Below, in pieces: positions 14,330-21,497 of a DNA stretch of 43,330 nt (position 1 is the stretch's first letter; each line of letters starts with the position of its first letter). The DNA is from AM-0621 sp964386705 (GTDB taxonomy: Bacteria; Planctomycetota; Planctomycetia; Planctomycetales; Planctomycetaceae). The position numbers and the translations under genes are program-made. The notes under the pieces were generated by a model. That model ran no database searches, was not told the origin of the DNA, and saw nothing but the letters and a program-made list of their open reading frames with translations. The stretch is taken from contig CAYLTY010000044.1 of NCBI GenBank assembly GCA_964386705.1, forward strand, positions 1 to 43,330, written 5' to 3'.

Positions 14330-15226
14330 ATGAATCAGCCAGTACTCGACATCTGGAGGCCGGAACGGTCTGCCGCGAATGTGGAGAAGGCTTTGCGGGA
14401 CAAGTTCGTTCCTGCTCTGCAACGTGCCGTGATTGAAATGCTGATGTTGCACCCTCGATCGAAAACCGTCGATGGGATGCGTCAACTGCAGATCTCACTA
14501 CGCCAGGCTTCGGAATGGATCGTCGCCAATGTGACCACCGTCGCCGGGATGAAATGCGACCACAGCGGGGTCAGTAAGGCCCTGCAGGCGTGGATTGACC
14601 ACGGGGTCATGTCAGCCGTCGATTCGCGGTCTGGACGTGTGCTGTGGCTGTCCATCGAACGGTTGCGGAACTGGCATGACCAGCAGACAGACCACGACGA
14701 GCCGCCGCTGTTTTCAGCACCTCAATCGGTCGCAAGTGTTGACTCGCTGTCGACCGGTGTAGACCGGTGTAGACCGCTGTCGACCGGTGTTGACTCTCAG
14801 AAGAGTGATAGAGTGATTGAAGAAGAGTTTTTAAGCCAACAAAAAACAAATCCTCAATCTTCCCTCCCTCAATCAAGCGCGCGCCGGGAGTCGACAGCGG
14901 TCGACGCCGGTCAACAGCGGTCGCCAGTCCAGGAGATGGTTCGTTCGCTGCCATCTCTGCCAGAAGCCGTCTGGAGCCCAACCCTGTCGACAGACCGCCT
15001 GAGGGACTCATTGCGCGGATGGTGTGGAGAGCACTGCCTTCGAGAGCGTTGCGGGGAACTATGGGACGACGTCCGCAACATGGTGGTGGGGCTGATCCTG
15101 ATCGCTCGAAGCAAGAACAAGCCGCGAAACTATTACGCGAGCTGTCTGGAAGGCCACGTAAAGGACTACGTGAGTCTCGACGGTAAAGCGTGGATTTTGA
15201 AGAACATGGTACCACCAAAGGGCTGA
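14330..15226 (+). CDS. Probable replication initiator (lambda O-like role)
   Basis: 298 residues from ATG 14330. The N-terminal 120 residues look like a winged-helix DNA-binding domain (VSKALQAWIDHGVMSAVDSR is the recognition/wing part). Residues about 125-200 are low-complexity, and the DNA encoding them contains 10-bp iterons and an AT-rich stretch. The C-terminal 90 residues (RDSLRGWCGEHCLRERCGEL, then NYYASCLEGHVKDYV) form a separate domain that could recruit replication proteins. This layout, an origin inside the linker of its own initiator gene, is that of lambda O. The family itself is not recognised with certainty, and no helicase or loader gene is seen nearby. Confidence 0.62.
   Translation: MNQPVLDIWRPERSAANVEKALRDKFVPALQRAVIEMLMLHPRSKTVDGMRQLQISLRQASEWIVANVTTVAGMKCDHSGVSKALQAWIDHGVMSAVDSRSGRVLWLSIERLRNWHDQQTDHDEPPLFSAPQSVASVDSLSTGVDRCRPLSTGVDSQKSDRVIEEEFLSQQKTNPQSSLPQSSARRESTAVDAGQQRSPVQEMVRSLPSLPEAVWSPTLSTDRLRDSLRGWCGEHCLRERCGELWDDVRNMVVGLILIARSKNKPRNYYASCLEGHVKDYVSLDGKAWILKNMVPPKG
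14744..14920 (+). other. Candidate phage origin of replication (iterons plus AT-rich element)
   Basis: Five tandem 10-bp units occupy 14744-14793 (TCGCTGTCGA, CCGGTGTAGA twice, CCGCTGTCGA, CCGGTGTTGA). After an AT-rich, purine-skewed stretch (about 14794-14870) with a tandem AGAGTGAT (14802-14817) come three inverted units at 14891-14920 (TCGACAGCGG, TCGACGCCGG, TCAACAGCGG). The reverse complement of these follows the same consensus, CCGSTGTNGA. Confidence 0.72.
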
Positions 15227-15229
15227 AGC

Positions 15230-15373
15230 ATGATCGCGACGCTAATCATCCAAGACCCGGTGTTCGAGTCGGTCGCCCGCTACCGCGAGAATGACGCATC
15301 CTGCAACACCACCACACCCCCGACCCACCCAGCCGCGCGACCCACCACCAGCCATTCAACGGGTCCTTCCTGA
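15230..15373 (+). CDS. Possible small protein after the initiator
   Basis: 47 codons from ATG 15230 to TGA 15371-15373, starting three bases after the initiator stop. The first 22 residues (MIATLIIQDPVFESVARYRE) look protein-like; the rest is threonine/proline-rich. It may be a real short gene or a chance frame. The bases after it, up to 15442, are non-coding and may hold the start of late transcription, but I can point to no convincing promoter. Confidence 0.3.
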   Translation: MIATLIIQDPVFESVARYRENDASCNTTTPPTHPAARPTTSHSTGPS

Positions 15374-15442
15374 CCGGAATTTTTCCCGCCTCCTACGGGA
15401 ACAGTCACGGAAATAGACACTCTTTCTTTCGCGCTTTTGCCC

Positions 15443-16075
15443 ATGCTGCACGATCATTCTAGCTTCTATTCGCAGCTCCTAGCCGGTCCGTTGATACCGG
15501 GAAAAACCGGCAACGTTGTCGGCAAAAAACGCCTTTCTCGAAGGTCAAACACACAAGACTTCCGTCGCGCCGACCGTCAGAAGGCGTGCGAAACTCAGAT
15601 CGAACGACTTCCGCGCAAAGGCCACGAACTGGTTCTAATCTTGACGGGAGACTGGAACGGATGGGACATCGTGCCCAGCGTCCTTCACCTGTCGCGCAAG
15701 AAAATCCGCCACCTGCGAATCGCGACGCTCGGTTTCAATGACCGCCAAAGCGTCCACCTGACGGAACTCGTTAACGCCGGCCAGATCCAAGCCGTCTCGA
15801 TGCTCGTCAGCGAGATGTTCGCCGCCAAGTCCACCCGCGAATTCGCCAACCTCAAGCACGCGATGACCGGACCAGGCCGCAAGCTCGGACGGTCGCGCAA
15901 CCACGCCAAGTTGCTGCTGTTCGAACTGTCCAACGGAACCAAATACGTCGCGCACGGTTCGTTAAACCTCCGTACCTGCCGTTGCTTCGAGCAACTCGTC
16001 TTTGCCAACTCCCCCGACCTACACGACTTCTTCGCCGACTACATCGACAGCCAGGTGAGGGCCTCGAATGGCTAA
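15443..16075 (+). CDS. Phospholipase D-like (HKD) domain protein
   Basis: 210 residues from ATG 15443. The C-terminal half contains NHAKLLLFELSNGTKYVAHG followed by SLNLR, which fits the H-x-K-x(n)-GSxN pattern of PLD-superfamily nucleases and phosphodiesterases; only one such motif is present, so an active enzyme would need to dimerise. The segment ELVLILTGDWNGWDIVPSVL resembles the opening strand of the fold. It overlaps the small terminase gene by eight bases and opens the packaging operon, so a role in DNA packaging or end processing is possible. Confidence 0.68.
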   Translation: MLHDHSSFYSQLLAGPLIPGKTGNVVGKKRLSRRSNTQDFRRADRQKACETQIERLPRKGHELVLILTGDWNGWDIVPSVLHLSRKKIRHLRIATLGFNDRQSVHLTELVNAGQIQAVSMLVSEMFAAKSTREFANLKHAMTGPGRKLGRSRNHAKLLLFELSNGTKYVAHGSLNLRTCRCFEQLVFANSPDLHDFFADYIDSQVRASNG

Positions 16076-16586
16076 GAAAGCCGCATCCGCCAGCCGTCGA
16101 ACCACCAAGCCGGCCGCAGGCAAAGGCAAGGTCACCAAGCCCGACCAAGACACGATCGACAAAGTGATCCTGCTGATGACATCCGGCCTGCGCGACAACC
16201 AGCTCCGCGCGACCGCTTGCCAACACATCAAGCGTTCTGAAGCCATCATCGACGCCGCCATCACCGAAGCCCGCAAGCGACTGACCCTCGCCGCTGAATA
16301 CAACCGCAACGAAGAACTCGCCCTCTCAATCCAGCAATGGAGAAACCTGTTCCAGCTCGCCATCGCTCAGAACTCACTGCCAGACGCCTCAGCAGCGCGA
16401 AACCGCCTGGACACCCTCCTCGGTCTCAAGCAAGCCCCACCCACAGAACCGCCCGGACCGACTGGAGACAGCCCCGAAGCTCAAGCCATCCAAAAACACC
16501 TGCTGCCGTTCGCCCTCACTGACGAATCCCAGCCGCTTGTCGAACACGTCCGCCTCGCCGCCCTCAAACTCTCTGAAAAAGTCTGA
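16068..16586 (+). CDS. Probable terminase small subunit
   Basis: 172 residues. A basic alanine-rich N-terminus precedes a helical region (DTIDKVILLMTSGLRDNQLR, then HIKRSEAIIDAAITEARKRL) that would suit the DNA-binding helix-turn-helix of small terminases, followed by an oligomerisation-like helix (LALSIQQWRNLFQLAIAQ). The assignment rests mainly on position: it lies directly before the large subunit with a one-base stop/start overlap. It would recognise the packaging site and recruit the ATPase. Confidence 0.65.
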   Translation: MAKKAASASRRTTKPAAGKGKVTKPDQDTIDKVILLMTSGLRDNQLRATACQHIKRSEAIIDAAITEARKRLTLAAEYNRNEELALSIQQWRNLFQLAIAQNSLPDASAARNRLDTLLGLKQAPPTEPPGPTGDSPEAQAIQKHLLPFALTDESQPLVEHVRLAALKLSEKV

Positions 16587-18730
16587 TGACCGACCCCGTT
16601 TCGTTCATCTCCAAAGACAGCTACCGACGCCACAGCAACCGCGTTCAGAAGCGGAACCAGCGCGTCTACAAAGCCGCGCGCGAGATCTCCCACGAGATGC
16701 CCGGCATCGTCAACCCGCCGCGCCGACGTCGAGCACTCGCCAGTCTCCGGATCTTCCTCGAAACCTACTTCGCCAAGATCTTCAACAAGCCTTGGAGCGA
16801 CGATCACCTGCAGGTCATTTCCAAGCTCGAAGCCGCGTGCATTCGAGGCCGCCAGATGTGCCTTGCGATGCCACGCGGAAGCGGGAAGACGTCGCTCGTC
16901 GAATGCGCCGCCATTTGGGCGATCTTCAACGGACACCGCCGGTACATCGTCATCATCGGAGCCGAAAAGGAACAAGCGGAAGACATCCTCGAGTCCATCG
17001 TCGAAGAACTGCGGTCGAACGAACTCCTCCTGGAAGACTTCCCCGAAATCTGTTTCCCGTTCCACTCGGTCGGACGTCAGCAGAACAAACGCCCGCTGTT
17101 CCTCGGAAAGGACATCAATCTCAAAGTCCATGAAGGGACTATTCGCTTTGCCGACATCCCCGGAAGCCGAGCGGCCGGAGCACGTATCCGCAGCGTCGGT
17201 ATCACGGGCAACATCCGCGGCAAGAAGTCCAAGAAGGAAGGTGAAAACGTCCGCCCGGACATGGTCATGTTCGACGATCCGCAGACAGACGAATCCGCAG
17301 CGTCCGAACTGATGACTAAGCGCCGCCTGAAGAAGATGAAGGCCACAGCCCTCGGACTCGCCGGGCCAGGCCAATCCATCACCGCCGTCGCCTGTGTGAC
17401 CGTCATCGAAGCCGGAGACCTCGCCGACCAGTTGCTCGACCACAAGCTGAACCCGCAGTGGCGGGGTATGCGGTTCAAGCTGATGGAGACATGGCCGGAC
17501 TCCGAACGGTGGGACGAATACTACATCATCCGCGCTCAGGAAATGCTTGATAGTATCAACTCGGACGAAGACCCCGAGGGACCGGAAACACCGCTCGCGA
17601 ACGCGTACTACGCCCAGCATCAGACCGAGATGGACCACGGGGGATACGCCCGCTGGAGTCACCGATTCAACGCCCGCCGCGAGATCAGCGCGATTCAACA
17701 CGCAATGAATCTCCGCCAGGACCTCGGGGCCGCGGAAGTCGAAGCGGAATACCAGAACCAGCCGCAGAAGGAATCGACCGACGACATCAACCTCACCATT
17801 GAGGAGATCACCAGCCGCCTGAGTCACGTTCCCCGAGGAATCGTCCCGCGCACCGCGACCCGCCTGGTCGCGTTTGTCGACTGTCACGACGCCCTGTTGT
17901 ACTGGTTGGTCCTCGCCGTCGATGAGCACTTCAGCGCCTGGGTCATCGATTACGGGACCTACCCCGACCAGAAGGTTTCCGAATTCACCCTGCGCAGCGC
18001 CCGTCACACCATCGCCAAAGCGCACCGCGACATCAACAACAGCGAAGCGCTCCACTACGCCGCCGTTCAAGCCACGCTCGACCGTTTGCTCCACCGATCG
18101 TTCAAACGCGAAGACGGTTCCGAGTTACAAATCAGCCGCTTGCTGATCGACGCCAACTGGGGACCGATGACCGCCACCACCTATCTCGCGATCGCTCAGT
18201 CCGAACACCGCGCGCGAGTCCTCCCCAGCCACGGTCGAGGCTACTCGGAATCCGAAACCCCGATCAGTGGTTACAAGCTCAAGCCCGGATCAGGAACCCA
18301 GCGCGGTGAGGAATGGATGATCTCGCCGAACCCTCAACACCGCGCGCAGCGAGTCATCTTCGACAGCAACCATTGGAAGACGAAGACCGCCAAAGCCATC
18401 AAAGCCGCGCCGGGTACGAAGGGCGCGTTGATGCTGTTCGGTAACAACCCTCACGAACACCGCCAGCTCGCCGAACACTGGACGTCAGAAACTGCCACGG
18501 AAGTCAGCTCACAGAAGCGCCGGATTCACAAATGGAAGTTGAAGGTGAATCGAGATAACCACAGTTGGGACTGTGTCGTCGGATCGATGGCCAACGCCTC
18601 GACGCTCGGAATCAAGGTCGTTCAAGCCACGCCCGCCAAGCCCACGAACCCGAATCGCGAAGCCAGTCTCAGCGAACGCCGAGCCGCCGGCCGCAATCTC
18701 TCAAGACGGAGCCGGAGAGACGACGCATGA
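16586..18730 (+). CDS. Terminase large subunit
   Basis: 714 residues. It pumps and cuts DNA at the portal during head filling. The ATPase domain has Walker A PRGSGKTS at about residues 95-102, an adjacent IVIIGAEKEQAEDILESIV segment, and Walker B VMFDDPQTDES at about 226-236. The RNase H-like nuclease domain has acidic motifs AFVDCHDALLYW (about 431-442), VIDYGTYPDQ and LLIDANWGP (about 519-527). All catalytic positions look intact. It overlaps both neighbours by one to four bases, so the operon is translationally coupled. The length is at the long end for the family. Confidence 0.93.
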   Translation: MTDPVSFISKDSYRRHSNRVQKRNQRVYKAAREISHEMPGIVNPPRRRRALASLRIFLETYFAKIFNKPWSDDHLQVISKLEAACIRGRQMCLAMPRGSGKTSLVECAAIWAIFNGHRRYIVIIGAEKEQAEDILESIVEELRSNELLLEDFPEICFPFHSVGRQQNKRPLFLGKDINLKVHEGTIRFADIPGSRAAGARIRSVGITGNIRGKKSKKEGENVRPDMVMFDDPQTDESAASELMTKRRLKKMKATALGLAGPGQSITAVACVTVIEAGDLADQLLDHKLNPQWRGMRFKLMETWPDSERWDEYYIIRAQEMLDSINSDEDPEGPETPLANAYYAQHQTEMDHGGYARWSHRFNARREISAIQHAMNLRQDLGAAEVEAEYQNQPQKESTDDINLTIEEITSRLSHVPRGIVPRTATRLVAFVDCHDALLYWLVLAVDEHFSAWVIDYGTYPDQKVSEFTLRSARHTIAKAHRDINNSEALHYAAVQATLDRLLHRSFKREDGSELQISRLLIDANWGPMTATTYLAIAQSEHRARVLPSHGRGYSESETPISGYKLKPGSGTQRGEEWMISPNPQHRAQRVIFDSNHWKTKTAKAIKAAPGTKGALMLFGNNPHEHRQLAEHWTSETATEVSSQKRRIHKWKLKVNRDNHSWDCVVGSMANASTLGIKVVQATPAKPTNPNREASLSERRAAGRNLSRRSRRDDA

Positions 18731-18948
18731 CACCCACCAAACCCAAAGCGAAACAGATCTCCGACGAAGGCGGGGTCGAATGCCCTCACTGCGGTTGCAT
18801 CGACAGCCATCCCGTTGAACAGACCAAAAGCAAGCAAATCGCCCGAGTCATCCGCCGCCGCCGTCACTGCGTGAACTGCGACCAAACATTCCACACCCGC
18901 GAAATCGCCGAAACACCACCAACCGACACTCCGAAAGGGGAAAATTGA
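18727..18948 (+). CDS. Zinc-ribbon protein
   Basis: 73 residues. Pairs ECPHCGC and HCVNCDQTF bracket a basic segment (IARVIRRRRHC), the pattern of the N-terminal zinc ribbon of NrdR and of phage transcription-factor-like proteins. It overlaps the large terminase stop by four bases (ATGA). It probably binds nucleic acid; a role in packaging or late regulation is inferred from position only. Confidence 0.72.
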   Translation: MTPTKPKAKQISDEGGVECPHCGCIDSHPVEQTKSKQIARVIRRRRHCVNCDQTFHTREIAETPPTDTPKGEN

Positions 18949-19232
18949 TGCCGCTGATGCTGAAACTAACCGCCTCAACTTCAGGTCGCCCGGTTTTCAT
19001 TGCTCGTAATTCAATTGTCTCCATTGCTGATATTCCCGCTTCAGTCAGCGAACTGAGCGGGGAGACTGTTGCGTATGAAAAAAGGACAATAATACGCACC
19101 GAAAGCAATGAATTCTCGGTACTTGAATCGAGCGCTCAAATCATCGAGACCGGGCAAATCGAAACCATCGTTGTTGATCATGATAGGTCCCATCCGTCCC
19201 CTGAGTCCCTTCAACCGAATCACAGAAGATGA
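18948..19232 (+). CDS. Hypothetical small beta-rich protein
   Basis: 94 residues from ATG 18948, one base into the previous stop. The pattern MLKLTASTSGRPVFIARNSI, then V-x-V-x-E-S-x-x-x-I (LESSAQIIET), resembles FlbD-like small beta-barrel proteins that phages also carry, but similarity is weak. It is part of the overlapping head operon. Function is unknown. Confidence 0.55.
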   Translation: MPLMLKLTASTSGRPVFIARNSIVSIADIPASVSELSGETVAYEKRTIIRTESNEFSVLESSAQIIETGQIETIVVDHDRSHPSPESLQPNHRR

Positions 19233-19621
19233 CCAACTCCACAGCGTTGATACTCTACAACCGGAATCGAATCCCCTACGCCGATGGGCTGGTCATCAAC
19301 TACGCCCTCGAAGTGGGCGACCACGCGCGGGTTCACAAGATTGTGTTCAACCTGGTCTGCCGTTCCCTGCTGATTCCGTGGGGACTCCACTCGGATCTTT
19401 ACAAGCAGAGTTACACCAGCGCCCGAGCCAGTTGGAATGCCTACAAGTGGCAGGTCGCAAAGTCCCGTTCGGCCCCATCAGAGCCGCAGTACGTTGTCCA
19501 GAACTACCGCCGGACCGTAGCTATCGACAAGGACGACATGATCGAAGCCGATCAGGTCAACGATCCTGAGGTCCGCGAGAAGCTGCGCGAGTTCGCCCGT
19601 CGCCGCTCCGCACAGCTTTGA
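19229..19621 (+). CDS. Hypothetical head-region protein
   Basis: 130 residues with a four-base overlap with the gene before. It contains an aromatic central part (LLIPWGLHSDLYKQSYTSAR) and a charged helical C-terminus (REKLREFARRRSAQL). No family is recognised. A 131-bp gap with a small CGACCA-TATC-TGGTCG hairpin (19663-19678) separates it from the gpW-like gene. Confidence 0.6.
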   Translation: MTNSTALILYNRNRIPYADGLVINYALEVGDHARVHKIVFNLVCRSLLIPWGLHSDLYKQSYTSARASWNAYKWQVAKSRSAPSEPQYVVQNYRRTVAIDKDDMIEADQVNDPEVREKLREFARRRSAQL

Positions 19622-19752
19622 GTATCACCGCCAGCCTTCTATACAGCACACACGACCACTACCGACCATATCTGGTCGCTCGGACAAGAATTCCGATAAA
19701 ACGGACGCTATCCGAAATTGAATGACGCCGGTTCCTGCGGATCATCACCCGC

Positions 19753-19947
19753 ATGGACGAAGACGACATCATCGCCAACGCCGAGAAGCCGAAGTCCGTC
19801 ACGGTCGACGGGGTGACAACCCAATTCCGTGACGTGAAAGAGCAGATCGCCGCCGTCGAATTCAAAGATAAGAAGACCCGCCAGGCCCGTTCCGTCTTCG
19901 CCGGGCCAGCGTTTGGACGCTTCCGACATCAAGGACCCGTTGAATGA
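19753..19947 (+). CDS. gpW-like head-tail joining protein
   Basis: 64 residues. Size, the SVTVDGVTTQFRDVKEQIAA segment and the position between terminase and a lambda-type portal match gpW, which fills the head-tail junction after packaging. Its stop overlaps the portal start by four bases. Sequence similarity is modest, so part of the confidence comes from gene order. Confidence 0.68.
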   Translation: MDEDDIIANAEKPKSVTVDGVTTQFRDVKEQIAAVEFKDKKTRQARSVFAGPAFGRFRHQGPVE

Positions 19948-21497
19948 TCGACCGCCTTCTAGGTGTGTTCGGTCTCCAACGCCGAACGCCACCTGTTTCG
20001 AGACCAGATCGTCATCCCGCTTCGTTCAATCGCGGAACGCCGCTATATGTGAACGCCGCTTATGACGCCGCGCAGACCACCGAAAAGTCCGCCCGGAACT
20101 GGAAGTACGCCGACTCGCTCAACGCCGACCGCGCGAACGACCTCACCGTCCGCAAGACACTCCGCGAGCGTTCCCGCTACGAATGCCTCGAGGCCAACAG
20201 CTTTGCCAAGGGTATGATTCATACCCTTGCTCTGGACGTGATCGGTAAAGGTCCGCAACTTCACGTCACGCTGAAGAACGAAGCCGCGAATTCGCAGATT
20301 CAGAACCACTGGAAGGCGTGGGCCAAGGCCATCTCGCTCGCCCGCAAACTCCAGACGATGCGCATTGCGAAATGTGTTGACGGTGAGACCTTTGCTGAAC
20401 TCGTCACCAACCGTCGCAACCGTCACGCGGTCAAGCTGGACCTGCGCGTCACAGAATGCGATCAATACTCCACGCCGCAAGCGTATCTTGACCCGACTTG
20501 CATGGTCGACGGTATCAAGTTCGATGAGTTCGGAAACCCGGAAGTCTATCACCGTTTGAAGTATCACCCCGGAGGTTGGGGTTACTCCTACGAAGCCGAC
20601 GAAATCGCCGCCGAAGAAGTCATTCACCTGTTCCGCCAGGACCGACCGGGACAGCATCGCGGGATTCCGGAAGTCACGACGTCGCTACCGCTGTTCCAGC
20701 ATTTACGACGCTACACGCTCGCGACCATCTCCGCCGCTGAGACCTCCGCCAAGCTGACGGCCGTCATGCAGACGCCGAATATCCTGACGATGGACAGCCA
20801 GGGGAACCCGGTCAATCCCGAAGTCAAAGAGTTCGACCACGTCGATATCGATTACGACACCATCACCGCGTTGCCCGAAGGGTACACACTCAACGCCTTC
20901 GACCCGAAACAGCCCGTCACGACTTACGACGATTTCGTCCGCGCCGTGCTCCGCGAGATTGCCCGTTGCCTCCACATGCCGGCCGTCATCGCGCTGGGTG
21001 ATGCCAGCGGTACCAGCTACTCCGGTGGACGTCTCGACGTTCAGACCTGGCAGAAGGCGATCGAGATCGAACGCACCTACTGGGAAGACGAATGCCTCGA
21101 TCGCATTCTCGCCGCCTGGTTCGACGAAGCCGTCTTGCTCGGTTTGATCCCTAATGACATCGGTTCCTTCGACGAACTGCCCCATCAATGGGTGTGGGAT
21201 AACCGCGAACACGTCGACCCGTCCAAGGTCGCCGCCGCTCAAGACACCAAGCTGCGGAACGGTCTAACACACCGCCAGCGTGAGTATGGATTAGGCGGTC
21301 TGGACATGGACGAAGAAGACGCCAAAGCCGCGACCGGCTTCGGACTCACCGTCCAAGAATACCGCCGCCGCCTCGCAGATCAGTTGCTCGCGCCTGCCGT
21401 CCCCAGCAAGCCAGCTCCGCCAGACGACGACGAAGAAGACGATACCGAGCGACAAGCCGTCGACTCTAACAAGAACTCGAAAGGGGTCCCTGTATGA
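19944..21497 (+). CDS. Portal protein (lambda gpB family)
   Basis: 517 residues. Portal proteins form the dodecameric ring through which DNA enters and leaves the head. The N-terminal part (ERSRYECLEANSFAKGMIHT, then LALDVIGKGPQL) and the segment RMAKC-like ERDGETF region, here CVDGETFAELVTNR, followed by HLFRQDRPGQHRGIPEVTTS, are typical of the lambda portal family. The GASGTSYSGGRLDVQTWQ-like segment (here DASGTSYSGGRLDVQTWQKA) is also diagnostic. The acidic C-terminus (DDDEEDDTER) overlaps the start of the capsid fusion by four bases. Confidence 0.92.
   Translation: MIDRLLGVFGLQRRTPPVSRPDRHPASFNRGTPLYVNAAYDAAQTTEKSARNWKYADSLNADRANDLTVRKTLRERSRYECLEANSFAKGMIHTLALDVIGKGPQLHVTLKNEAANSQIQNHWKAWAKAISLARKLQTMRIAKCVDGETFAELVTNRRNRHAVKLDLRVTECDQYSTPQAYLDPTCMVDGIKFDEFGNPEVYHRLKYHPGGWGYSYEADEIAAEEVIHLFRQDRPGQHRGIPEVTTSLPLFQHLRRYTLATISAAETSAKLTAVMQTPNILTMDSQGNPVNPEVKEFDHVDIDYDTITALPEGYTLNAFDPKQPVTTYDDFVRAVLREIARCLHMPAVIALGDASGTSYSGGRLDVQTWQKAIEIERTYWEDECLDRILAAWFDEAVLLGLIPNDIGSFDELPHQWVWDNREHVDPSKVAAAQDTKLRNGLTHRQREYGLGGLDMDEEDAKAATGFGLTVQEYRRRLADQLLAPAVPSKPAPPDDDEEDDTERQAVDSNKNSKGVPV

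Noticed and set aside
14744..14920. The 10-bp repeats as a CRISPR array
   Set aside because: Units are adjacent without spacers, only 10 bp long and occur in both orientations; no cas genes are present. No CRISPR array was seen elsewhere.
16481..18094. 537-codon open frame on the minus strand
   Set aside because: It lies opposite the terminase genes and has the valine/aspartate-rich look of an antisense frame caused by GC-rich codon usage.
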